Assembly: GCF_029867415.1 (NCBI RefSeq)
Contig: NW_026705732.1
Span: forward strand, 62,001-126,000
DNA length: 64,000 nt
Source: Vicia villosa
Taxonomy: Eukaryota; Streptophyta; Magnoliopsida; Fabales; Fabaceae
Direction: 5' to 3'
In this document: one piece after another, positions 1 to 9,900 of the stretch
How positions within the stretch are numbered: position 1 is the stretch's first letter
How the letters are laid out: each line of letters begins with the position of its first letter
Notes under the pieces: model-generated
What the model was told of the DNA's origin: nothing
The model's database searches: none
The model's input: the letters and a program-made list of their open reading frames with translations, nothing else
Position numbers and translations under genes: made by a program

Positions 1-619
1 TGCGGTATTGTCAACCAGTACATCGATGTGTGGTAAAGGGAAATCATCTTTGGGGCTTGCCCGGTTTAGATCTCTGTAGTCCACGCACATTCTGACTTTC
101 CCGTCTTTTTTAGGTACAGGGACGATGTTAGCTATCCAAGGAGGATAACTTACAACTTTTAGGAATCCGGCATTGAATTGTTTTTCAACCTCGTCTTTGA
201 TCTTTTTTGACATATCAGGCTTACTCCTTCGTAGTTTCTGTTTGACCGGAATGCTACCTTCTTTGATTGGTAGGCGATGAACTACGATGTCTGTGTCAAG
301 GCCTGGCATATCCTCATAGGACCAGGCGAATATCTCGACGTAGTCTCGCAGCATTTGAATCAGTCTTTGCTTGACGCTGTGTTCTAAATCAGCCCCTATT
401 TTGACTTCTTTCTTTTCTTCGTTGTTGCCCAAGTTGATGACCTCAATTGGCTCCTCATGAGGTTGTATGGCCTTGTCTTCTTGTTCTAGCAGCCTTGCAA
501 GTTCTCTTGGCACTTCACAATCTTCCTCACTTTCGTCCTCAGTTTGGTAGATCGGATTTTCAAAGTCATGACGGGCAATAGCAGAATCGTTGTTGACTGG
601 ATCCAGAGTGTATGTGAAT
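1..619 (-). CDS. Ogre A pol exon 2, N-terminal part of reverse transcriptase (partial)
   Basis: This is an open frame of about 206 codons running off the window. It starts at a splice acceptor (TTGCAG, AG at 621-620), not at an ATG. The frame reads an acidic linker, then FAWSYEDMPGLDTDIVVHRL, KQKLRR, a VPKKDGKVRMCVDYRDLNRAS block and PLPHIDVLVDNTA, which are N-terminal signatures of Ty3/gypsy reverse transcriptase. The YVDD catalytic box lies beyond the edge. The same region exists in B (24072 on) and C (48269 downward) at the same distance from an intron. The product would be made only as part of a spliced Gag-Pro-Pol polyprotein. No stop codon is seen in the visible part. Confidence 0.88.
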
Positions 620-880
620 CTGCAAGTTAATTATGTGAGTATGTGTGAAGAAAAAACATAGCTATTTGAAAGCGAAGAAAGAAGGAAAAAGGATCACAAA
701 ATTTAAATATGCAAGCATCCCATGATTTTATTGAATGCACATAATCATGATATGACAAACCCTTTTTATAGAAGGACCGTTGTGCTAAGGCACACGGCTT
801 TCAAGCTCATGGTTCGATTGTTCAGGAACCACTTTTATCTTTGCACATTATACACAAAGAAAACAGGAAATGGCATTTAC
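620..880 (-). other. Ogre A intron between protease and RT (261 nt)
   Basis: On the minus strand the donor GTAAAT starts at 880, inside the last gag-pro codon plus its TAA stop. The acceptor is a pyrimidine-rich stretch ending TTGCAG at 620. Removing 880-620 leaves two bases of a codon upstream and one downstream, which brings RT into the gag-pro frame. An intron at this place is an established Ogre feature. The exact boundaries are my reading of the sequence. Confidence 0.8.
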
Positions 881-3800
881 TCCTGGTCAAAGGAGATCAC
901 ATCCTCAGCTTTCCAGTTGTTCAATCCACTGTTGTGAGCAGGGGGCACCCAGCTGTTCCAGTTGCAGTTGTTCTTTTCGTCTTCCGTAGCATTGATTCCG
1001 CTAGTGGGAAAATGCGTAGGTAATTCCTCAGGATAAGTTGGATGATTTGTTGGATATGAGAATCCAGGTGGAGGTCCCTCTATTGGCTGAGCGAGATGCT
1101 CGATAAGGCCGTCCCATGCAGTAGGAATGATGTTTTGAATAGAGACTTGTGCATCCTGATAAGGAGTGTACTGTGACAGAAAATAACCTTCGTTGTTTGG
1201 CATCTTCCTGGCTTCTTCAAGAGCGAAGTTGTCGTCGTACTGTTCGTCCCATCCAGTCGGGACAATGTCTTTGATGGGAGTTGAAAAGCTCGGAGGAGCG
1301 GAATATTTCACCATATAGTTGTATTTGCCGCTGGGTTCTCCTAGCGTGTCCCATACTTCTTTGGGTGGATTTTGATATTGCTGAGTGACGGGACTTGTGA
1401 TACTTCCGTCATTTTGATTACCCTCTTCTGTTGGAGTAAGATCTTCCAGAGCAATGTAAGAATTCTGAGGTGTGATATACTGGTAGTTGTAACCGTCATT
1501 TGGTCCTCCCACAGCATCCCACATTCCCATGGTAATGGGTGGAATTTCGTCTGGATATGGCTGAATGATGTGGTTCAAGTATGTCCCTTCATCATCAATG
1601 GCGTTTACTTCTTGGCTGGCGAAGTGTGATATTAACCCTTCAGAGCGAGGATTTTGATCATTCTTTTGATTTTCACCATTATAGCCCAGACCTAGCTTGT
1701 CGGACTTGTAGGGTATATCAGGGAGTTGTCCCCATACTGTGCGATCACCCTGTTCAATCATGGCTTTGGCATCTTTGAGAGAAGCCATAGTTGTAGCTGG
1801 AGTAGCAGGAATATGCTTGGTGGTAGAGATATCTGGAGATACAACCTCAAAAGCTTGATACGGAGTTTCGATGGATTCGCCCTCCATCTCAACATACTTG
1901 TCGTTGCTCAAGTGACTGACCATATATTCTTCTTCGCCATAGACTGTGACAACCTTTCCTTTTACTGGGTATTTTAACTTCTGATGCAGGGTAGAAGTTA
2001 CAGCGTTTGCCCCATGTATCCAAGGGCGTCCTAGTAAACAGGAGTATGTTGGAAGAACGTCTATTACGGAAAAGATAACATCGAAAGTTTGAGAGCCCAC
2101 TCTGATTGGGAGCTTAACTTCTCCGTACACCGTTCTTGTTGACCCATCGAAGGCTCTTACAACCACATCACTTGGTTGTAGCACAACTCCTTTGAAGTCA
2201 AGTTTTTCCAGTATTACCTTTGGTAACACGTTTAGAGAGGAACCATTGTCTATTAGCACATGAGACAGAGTGGTGCCGTTGCATTCGATAGAGATGTGCA
2301 GGGCCTTGTTGTGATTTCTTCCAGCAGGAGTTAGATCCACATCAGAGAAACCAAGACCATTGGGCACTGTAAGACTGGCGACACAATTCTCAAATTGGTC
2401 GATTGGGATTTCTTGAGGCACATGCGCAGCTTGAAGGAACTTCATTAGAGCTTTAGCATGAGCTTCTGAATATTTTAGCAGAGATAACATTGAGATTTTT
2501 GAAGCAGTATGCCCCAGTTGTTCGACAATATTGTAATCACTTTTGCAGATGATTTTCAATATTTCGTCCATCTCTTGCTTTGATGGATCCTCAGCAGTGA
2601 TCTCTACCGGATTTTGAACTGGTTCGATCAGTGGCTCTTTGCCTCGAGTGTTGATATCTGGAATAGGAATTGGAACCTGGATTGGACTAGCAGCAATATT
2701 TGGAGAAATTTCTGGTGAAAAGATTCTTCCACTTCTCGTGATCTTGCTAGTGCCTGCAATGTTACTTACAGCTGAAGTAGTTAGTGTTGCGTCCTCTTTA
2801 GTCGAGGGATCCTGCTTAACTCCATGAATGTAAACATTAGTGTCATATCCCCATGGGACAGCTTTGTCTGAGGAGTATGGAAATGGAGTTGGTCTAGCAA
2901 TGACTACTGATGCCACTTTGAGTGTAGCAGAAAGTTTGAATGGAGCCTTGGTAGAGATTTTGAATGGTAAGCTGGAGATCACTGAGACGTCTTCCATTCT
3001 TATCCCGTTGGCAAAGACTTTGCCCAACATGTCCATAGAAGGGAGCCTCTCAAACATAATGATACGGCGATCCATGTGTTTTTGAATTCCCATCTTTAGA
3101 TTTTCACAACCATTGGGTTGGCGTGAGCAATAAAAGCAGTCGGGATCACAACCTGGAAAGTAACCAGCTTGGATGAACTTTCTTTTGACTTCGAGGAGTG
3201 GAATTGATACTTCGTTCACATCATAAATGTAAACCGTGTCTATGATAGCATTAACAGTTTTGTCATGCTTTGGCATAGGTGCTGTGATGACATTTGGAGT
3301 TTCTGGAGGATCGAACTCAATTTCTCCAGCATCTATCATGTCTTGGATTTTATTTTTCAGGGCCCAGCAGTGATCTGCGTCATGTCCTGGACAGTTTGAA
3401 TGATAGGCACATGTTGCATCAGGGCGATAATTCAGAGAAGAAGTATTGACATTCTTCGGAGGACCCCTTAATGTGATCAGATCCGCTTTAAGCAAGTGCT
3501 GCAATGCCTGAGAGATTGGCATGTTGATTTTGGTGAAAGTTCTTCTTGGTGCATCTGGTCGATGCGTATATTTTGGCTGTTGATCTTTTTGAGGTGCAGA
3601 TGCGGAGATCATAACTGCCCCTACAGATTGATGCTGATCACTTTTGTGACTTGTCTGAATTTGCGCTGTATTGACCTCATTTCTGATGGGCCTTTTTGTA
3701 GTACCAGAGGAGGATCCTACTTGAATTTTTCCATTTCGAATGCCACTTTCGACACGTTCTCCGGTCAGTATTAGGTCAGTGAAACCTGATGATGAACTTC

Positions 3801-4686
3801 CCAGCAAATGGCTATAGAATGGGCCAGTTAAAGTGCCCATGAACATGTCGACTAGTTCGCGATCAGATAAGGGTGGTTGAACCCTTCCAGCCATATCTCT
3901 CCACTTTTGTGCATACTCTTTGAAACTTTCTTTTGGTCCCATAGACATGCCTCGCAATTGAGTACGAGTGGGTGTAAGATCAGCATTGTATTGGTACTGT
4001 TTGTAAAAAGCAGCAGCTAATTCTTCCCAAGTATGAACCTTGGTATTTTCTAGCTGGTAGTACCATTCGAGTTGTGTACCTGACAGACTTTCTTGGAAAA
4101 AGTGAATCCACAATTTGTTATCTGTTGTATGAGGTTGTATCTTCCTTACATAAGATCTCAAATGTAGTTTTGGACAAGAAACTCCATCATACTTTGCAAA
4201 GGTTGGAACTTTGAATTTTGGAGGGATGACAACATCCGACACGAGTCCCAGATCATTGAAATCTAAGCCAGGTATTTTTTGTATTTCCATAGCTTTCATA
4301 CGATCCTCCAACTGTTGGTATTTGTCATCATCCTGTTCGTCTCCAGAATGATCTTCTTCTTCATTTGAAGAGAGAGAGGGTTTAGCAGAACCCTGGTTGC
4401 TTTGATTATCTTCTTGTTCATCATCACCGACTGTTTCAGGGATCGGTGGCTTTGTGAACCTTTTGACTGGAATTTTGATCTTTCTTCTCAGGTGACTCAC
4501 ACCTACAGATCCTTTGGGCTTCTTTTTCTTCTTGATTATCAGGTCTTTCAGTTCTTGCTGCCCCTTTGCTAGTTCCAGAATTGCCACTTGCACTTGGGCA
4601 TTCTGTGCTTCGAGATTCTTGATACTCATTTCAGATTCCATCTCTTCTGACTGAAATAAACAGCGAGAAGATGAGAAATCCGTCAT
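877..4686 (-). CDS. gag-pro: Ogre A Gag-protease polyprotein (1269 aa, intact)
   Basis: This is the capsid/nucleocapsid and protease precursor. An N-terminal coiled-coil and basic/acidic stretch (about residues 1-130) precedes a retrotransposon Gag domain (about 165-320, with WIHFFQESLSGTQLEWYYQL and SFKEYAQKWRDMAGRVQPPL). A knuckle-like C426-x2-H429-x5-H435-x4-C440 and a C517-x2-C520-x6-C527 cluster follow. The aspartic protease is near 796-925, with active-site segment LIDNGSSLNVLP (Asp813; DNG in place of DTG/DSG) and a CLLGRPWIH block. A long linker (940-1269) has repeated motifs. The first ATG is at 4686. A second, at 4641, follows a possible splice acceptor (4652-4651) and may be the true start. 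The TAA stop overlaps the intron donor. Confidence 0.9.
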   Translation of the reverse strand: MTDFSSSRCLFQSEEMESEMSIKNLEAQNAQVQVAILELAKGQQELKDLIIKKKKKPKGSVGVSHLRRKIKIPVKRFTKPPIPETVGDDEQEDNQSNQGSAKPSLSSNEEEDHSGDEQDDDKYQQLEDRMKAMEIQKIPGLDFNDLGLVSDVVIPPKFKVPTFAKYDGVSCPKLHLRSYVRKIQPHTTDNKLWIHFFQESLSGTQLEWYYQLENTKVHTWEELAAAFYKQYQYNADLTPTRTQLRGMSMGPKESFKEYAQKWRDMAGRVQPPLSDRELVDMFMGTLTGPFYSHLLGSSSSGFTDLILTGERVESGIRNGKIQVGSSSGTTKRPIRNEVNTAQIQTSHKSDQHQSVGAVMISASAPQKDQQPKYTHRPDAPRRTFTKINMPISQALQHLLKADLITLRGPPKNVNTSSLNYRPDATCAYHSNCPGHDADHCWALKNKIQDMIDAGEIEFDPPETPNVITAPMPKHDKTVNAIIDTVYIYDVNEVSIPLLEVKRKFIQAGYFPGCDPDCFYCSRQPNGCENLKMGIQKHMDRRIIMFERLPSMDMLGKVFANGIRMEDVSVISSLPFKISTKAPFKLSATLKVASVVIARPTPFPYSSDKAVPWGYDTNVYIHGVKQDPSTKEDATLTTSAVSNIAGTSKITRSGRIFSPEISPNIAASPIQVPIPIPDINTRGKEPLIEPVQNPVEITAEDPSKQEMDEILKIICKSDYNIVEQLGHTASKISMLSLLKYSEAHAKALMKFLQAAHVPQEIPIDQFENCVASLTVPNGLGFSDVDLTPAGRNHNKALHISIECNGTTLSHVLIDNGSSLNVLPKVILEKLDFKGVVLQPSDVVVRAFDGSTRTVYGEVKLPIRVGSQTFDVIFSVIDVLPTYSCLLGRPWIHGANAVTSTLHQKLKYPVKGKVVTVYGEEEYMVSHLSNDKYVEMEGESIETPYQAFEVVSPDISTTKHIPATPATTMASLKDAKAMIEQGDRTVWGQLPDIPYKSDKLGLGYNGENQKNDQNPRSEGLISHFASQEVNAIDDEGTYLNHIIQPYPDEIPPITMGMWDAVGGPNDGYNYQYITPQNSYIALEDLTPTEEGNQNDGSITSPVTQQYQNPPKEVWDTLGEPSGKYNYMVKYSAPPSFSTPIKDIVPTGWDEQYDDNFALEEARKMPNNEGYFLSQYTPYQDAQVSIQNIIPTAWDGLIEHLAQPIEGPPPGFSYPTNHPTYPEELPTHFPTSGINATEDEKNNCNWNSWVPPAHNSGLNNWKAEDVISFDQE

Positions 4687-4919
4687 GTGAACCTGTTATG
4701 AAATGTGTATGACTGGATGCCATGTGTATGCAATGTATGAAATGCAAATGCAATGTATATGAATGCAATGTATGAAATGTATATGCAATGTGTGTGCAAT
4801 GTTTCAAGGATCTTAGAGTTTAGATTTGTTAAAGAAGCAACAAACGTTAGTTAATCAATTTATTCTTTTTTCTTTGCCTCATTTGGGCTTACAAGACAGA
4901 AAATAAAATAAATGATCTT
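4687..4919. repeat. ORF1-gag spacer of Ogre A with short ATG-rich direct repeats
   Basis: Between the two ORFs, roughly 4700-4801, the + strand carries variant copies of a 10-14 nt unit (tgcaatgtatgaaatg and shortened forms). No ORF is present. C has a looser version of such a sequence in the equivalent place (about 51800-51870). Confidence 0.6.
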
Positions 4920-6263
4920 TCAGGTCTCCCGTGGGCGCTTTTTCTTTGTCCCCAGGAATGCGTTGATTCTTTGTTCTTCTTGAAGCTGTCTGGTGAGCTC
5001 GAATAGCCTTCTCTCATAGTCCTGACAGTGTTCTTTGAAGGTGTCTCTTTCCTCTTTGAGTTGAACCCAGGATTTTTGCAACTCTTCCAAGTCAGTTGGC
5101 ATATCCGGGTGTAGAATAACTTGAGGTTCGTAACCTTCGACTTCTGATTCGATAGTCACAGGTAGAACAGCGGGATAGGGCATCATGAGTTTTTGAGCAT
5201 GAGTACGCACCCATCTGAGGTAAAGTTCCATAGGAATAGAATTCCATTGCCCCAGAGTTTTGCTTTCTATTCTATAGACACTGTCCCAAGCCTGTATGAA
5301 TCTTCGTCGGTGTCTGTGAGAATCATTCTCGTAATCAAACACAATGCCACGGATAATCATGTCATGAGGACCGTTGCTTCTTGCATATCCGAATTGGCGT
5401 AGAGCTAGAGAGGGATTGTAAGTGATACCTCCTTTAATGCCAAGGAGTGGCACATTAGGGTATTCTCCACAATGATCAATGATAGTAATGTCTCTTTGAA
5501 AGAAGTTGTTCCATCGGATATCTGAATGAGATAAAGACATGATTCTGTAAGACCATTGTGCTCTTTGTTCATTTCTCAGTACTGATCGGGGAAGATGACA
5601 TGTAAACCACCTAGCCAGTAGTGGTATACAGCACATGAGAGTTCCTCGCTTCTTCGTGGTACGAGTGTGTAGAGAGTGTAGGATGTCTCCCAGCAATGTT
5701 GGTACCGGGTTGCGAATTAGGAAAAGGTTGATGATGTGTACACTTATGAACTGGTCGGAATTAGGGAACAAAACCAACCCATAGATCAAAAGAGCCATAA
5801 CTTCTTCAAAAGCTGGATAACTTTTGTTTTCTAGCAGTAGTCGAGCCTTTTCCAGTAAGAATTTGGCAAGCAAACCCTCAACTCCACTCTTTGTTTCCCA
5901 ATTGGATTTGATTTCTGACTTTTGCAGATGTAAAGCAGCAGCAATGACTTCAGGTTTTGGTTTTCTTTCTAAACCAGTGAAAGGTAATTGATCTCGGATT
6001 GGTAATCCAATTAATTCAGAGAATTCTTCCAAAGTGGGTACCAACTGGTAATCAGGAAATGTGAAGCAATGATGTTCAGGGTCGAAGAACTGGAACAGGA
6101 CCCGTATCATGTCTTCTTCAAACTTTGAGGTAACCAAATGGAGTAGGTGACCATGCTTTTCAGTGAATTGAGCATTCCTGGGGAATTCTGCTACCAAGAC
6201 TTTGAGTTCAGATGGCACCGTTGAGATATTGATTCGGATGTAATCTCTGGTGGCGGGAGCCAT
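4920..6263 (-). CDS. Ogre A ORF1, plant-mobile-domain-like protein with C-terminal coiled coil (447 aa, intact)
   Basis: This extra ORF upstream of gag is diagnostic of Ogre-type elements, and its function is unknown. The start chosen is the ATG at 6263 (MAPATRDYIRIN). The frame is open upstream to 6485 but that part has no similarity to ORF1 of B or C. The core resembles the plant mobile domain seen in many transposon-derived plant proteins: FDPEHHCFTFPDYQLVPTLE, then LLIYGLVLFPNSDQFI and NPVPTLLGDILHSLHTR, and a WFTCHLPRS segment. A Glu/Lys/Arg-rich coiled coil occupies the last 60 residues, and the tail is basic (KKKRPRET). All these blocks recur in the B and C homologues, which are broken while this copy is not. 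A pyrimidine tract plus CAG just before the ATG could be a splice acceptor. Confidence 0.85.
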   Translation of the reverse strand: MAPATRDYIRINISTVPSELKVLVAEFPRNAQFTEKHGHLLHLVTSKFEEDMIRVLFQFFDPEHHCFTFPDYQLVPTLEEFSELIGLPIRDQLPFTGLERKPKPEVIAAALHLQKSEIKSNWETKSGVEGLLAKFLLEKARLLLENKSYPAFEEVMALLIYGLVLFPNSDQFISVHIINLFLIRNPVPTLLGDILHSLHTRTTKKRGTLMCCIPLLARWFTCHLPRSVLRNEQRAQWSYRIMSLSHSDIRWNNFFQRDITIIDHCGEYPNVPLLGIKGGITYNPSLALRQFGYARSNGPHDMIIRGIVFDYENDSHRHRRRFIQAWDSVYRIESKTLGQWNSIPMELYLRWVRTHAQKLMMPYPAVLPVTIESEVEGYEPQVILHPDMPTDLEELQKSWVQLKEERDTFKEHCQDYERRLFELTRQLQEEQRINAFLGTKKKRPRET

Positions 6264-6912
6264 TACCTGCAAAAACAAAAGTAAACTCTTTGATCCTTGA
6301 AATGTGTAGTGAAAAATGATGTGTTTATGATGCAAACATGTGGCACACAAAAACAAATCAAACAATAGCCTTAGGTTTAAAGGCTTGCATGAGGTTGATA
6401 GGTGATACCCTCCCCTCTGAAGTTGAGTTGGTTGAAAACCTGTCCTAGAATAGTATTCGGGTTCTATGATCCTTGGAGACAACATCTCAATACGGCGCTC
6501 GGACGGCCGATCAAGAATATTCCTCGAGGATAACTAGCTTCGATCAATTTCAAAGCTAGCCACTTAATAGGCCACAAGTCAAGTTCAACTAAAAGGTTCT
6601 AAGACAAATTAGTGTTAATGACACTTCGGAAGCCTAATATACTCCTTGATCGCTTTCAAGGGACATCAGTATAAACCAAAGTATCACACTAACGATGACT
6701 ACCAGATCAACCGTATCGGTACATGCCGTACAGTTTCCTTGATCTATTGTCATATACTTAAGGTATCTCGAGATTCGGGTTAGAATCTTTCACACAAGCA
6801 AAGTACCCAAGCAAACCTGTGAAAAGTAAAGCAATCAGATCAAACAATTGAAAACATCGAAATGATCTATACTCTAAAGGTAACCCCTTTTGAAAACATT
6901 TTGAATTTGTAG
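6264..6912 (-). other. Ogre A untranslated leader
   Basis: This 650-nt stretch between primer binding site and ORF1 has no convincing ORF. Its ORF1-proximal end (about 6290-6264, minus strand) is pyrimidine-rich and ends in GCAG just ahead of the ORF1 ATG. Confidence 0.6.
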
Positions 6913-6930
6913 TCCCCAGCAGAGTCGCCA
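6913..6930 (-). other. Ogre A primer binding site (tRNA-Arg type)
   Basis: On the minus strand the 18-mer TGGCGACTCTGCTGGGGA lies 4 nt inside the LTR end. It is complementary to a tRNA 3' end with CCA. Ogre elements are known to use tRNA-Arg. The same 18-mer follows LTR B and LTR C. Confidence 0.85.
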
Positions 6931-6934
6931 GTTC

Positions 6935-9900
6935 TGTGGACCGTCCTTTCGGGCCATACCCCTCCGTGGGTGGGATACGTGAACTGACTCTTTTTTGTCG
7001 ATCGGACGCTTTCGCGTCACTTTTGAAAAAGTTTACAGAGTCGCCACCGACCTTTTATTTTATCCAATGAAGGAAAGGTTTATAAAAGAAACAGAAAAAA
7101 GACCTTTGAGAGATTCTGGGTAAGGGGGTAGGTTATACAAAGGGAAGGTGTTAGCACCCTTTGTATCCATGGTTATCCATGGGCTCTTTAGTTTGCTTAG
7201 CTCATTTGCTTTACTTTTCAATTGATTCGGAATGCTTTACCTGTGTTTTTGAAATACCTTTGCAAATAGAATTTGTAATGATCCTTGTGCGGATATATAC
7301 AAATGCTTGTTTATCTTTCGAAAGATGTTTTGAAAAGATCGTTAATTTTGTAATGATCCGTGTTTGGATGTATACAAAATATTGTCTTTTGGAAAATTCG
7401 TTTTAAAAAAAACAACAGTGTATGAGAATTTTGTTTGTTTTGATTTTGAGCAAGCAAACTAGGAGGTCTACCCTGAGTTAGGAGGTCTTTATCCTTGTTC
7501 CCTTTAAAAATCTATCCATTCGTCGGATATAAACAAAAGGTTCGATTTTGTACTCGAAACAGTAGAAATGTAACTTTGATTTTGAAAAGAGTGAAAAGGG
7601 GTTACCCTAGGAGGTGCAAATGTGATTGTGATTGGATTCAGATATTTATCTTTGAAGTTAGTGATCTGACGGTTCAGTTTTATCTTTGACATACACGCAG
7701 TTTATATGGGTGCTGGAAATTAAAATGCGGAAATGTAAAGTGCAGAAAGTAAATCTACGCTATTACATCGATTGTGCGGGAAATGTAAACTAGCCTATTT
7801 ACATGAATTTGACATCCTATACATTTATCTAGGAATTTAAATTGCAAGAAATAAAAGGCATGTTTTTGGAGTTTTTTATGATTTATTTTAAAATATAATT
7901 AATGCATTATTAATTAATTTAAAATAAAGAAAAGATGAAAATATGATTAAACTTAGAAAATAAGTTTAGAATATGTACAAAATGTTTATTAATTGATTTT
8001 AGAACAAAACTAATTTTTTTGGATTTTGGAAATTGTTTTTGGATTTTTTTAAGTTAATTAAAACATAATTATATGAATAATTACACAAATAATTAATACT
8101 TAAAAAGAAAATTATCCTAAATATGTACAAAATTAGTTTATAATATATAAACAATATTTAACACAAAGAACAAATTTTTTTTATGATTTTTTGACTAATT
8201 GAAATAATTAATAAGCAAATATATAAATACATACTAATTAATTATGAAAAATATTGAAATTTTGAAGAAAAATAAAATATTTTTGTTTCAGAAAATAATA
8301 TACTATTTTAGAAGTTTAAAATATTTTTTGTGAATTTTTTGGGATTTTTTAACTATTTTTAATTATTTTTGCAAATAAAAATAAAATAAAATAGAAAATT
8401 AAAAAGGATACTAATCTGGTGTGGAAGTCAGATGAAGGTGCATGGTGTGGTTGTGTGTTATGGTGCGTTGGATTCATTTTTAATGAGGATCTATGGCCCA
8501 GATTGAATGGAACATGATGCACGTGGCTAGAGGGATAACATGGAATTATGCTGACTTTGAGAGTCCAGCGTGGGACCCACGTGCGGTTGACTGGCGAATA
8601 GGAAGAGAAGGACTTGCCACGCGTGTGGTCAAAGAGTCCTCATCACTATTCATCATCTTCAACCTATTTCCTGCGGATTTAGCTGCGGACTTACCTGCGA
8701 TTTTACCTGCGGATTCCACCTTCGAATTTCTGGATTTTTGAAACCTACAAAAACGCATGAAAATAAAAACCACAAGGGCCCAGATCTACTAAAGATGACC
8801 TCCTGAGTCCAATGGTGAGGTTAGTTTTCTCATTTGACCACGTTAAGTATGAACACGAAGAGGTTGAAGCTTTGAGCTTCAACCATGGCACCCCACGATT
8901 TAGGGCTTTAAACTCACATGTTAAACGTTAGATCTACCCCATATGATCTCAAATGGATGGCAAAGGCATTAGATTGTGTTTAAATAAGCTTATAGTTTAG
9001 ATATCACAAGTTGATAATATGCATGAATATGTTATTTTTGAAACACGATTTCTATGAGTATATAGCCATGGTTATTGCTTCCAACTTACTATATTAAGTG
9101 CCAGGAGATGATTAGAGCAATTGGTTTGTATTGATAGTGGCTGAAATATATAATTCGAAAGTTACAAAGTTTGGAGAATTTTGAGAAATTTTAGAGGTTT
9201 CTTGGCTATGCTCTTGCTATATTTCGTGTCTCCCTTTGTTGTGGAGGTATGCTGCTCCTTTTATAGCCCATAGGCTGCTTGGAAGTGAAGCAAGAAGCCT
9301 TGTTGCCATTGTTGAAAGTTTGGTTTTTAAAATATTAAAAACCTTGAATTTTTGACCAATCCTTGACTCCATTCAATGCTCTTGCCTTGGGCATCAATTT
9401 TCTGCAGAAAAATGAAGACTTTGGAGGTGTGTCATACTTGGAGATCAAGCCATCAATTATCCATGCAATTTCCTTTAATTTTAATCTTAAAATAAGATAA
9501 AATTATGTCAAAAATGGATAATATAGATGTGGGCTTTGTCTTGGTCGTGGGAGGCCCATAGTAACATGGCAAAGGTGTTTGGACCACAAAAACTTGGCAT
9601 CTTTTGGAAAAAAAACATTTTTGAGCAATGTTGATTTCATGCATTTTCCCAAAATTTAGCCAACTTCAACAAGGTGTAAATCCTTCAATTTTTGTCATAT
9701 GAAAGAGATCTTGCACTTTTTGGAAACCTTAAAGAGTCCTCTAACCAATGTCTTTGGTCTCATATCAAAATGATTTTTGGTTCTCCTTGTGTGTCCATTT
9801 GAAAAAAGTGTCTTTTTGTTGACTTTGAAAATGACCTGTAATGTCTTTGGCCATATTTTTCAAATGGTGAATGCTATGACCATGGGATCAATTGCATTTG

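Noticed and set aside
4920..6263. ORF1 as a host plant-mobile-domain gene
   Set aside because: Homologues occupy the same place in all three Ogres, between leader and gag, so it belongs to the element.
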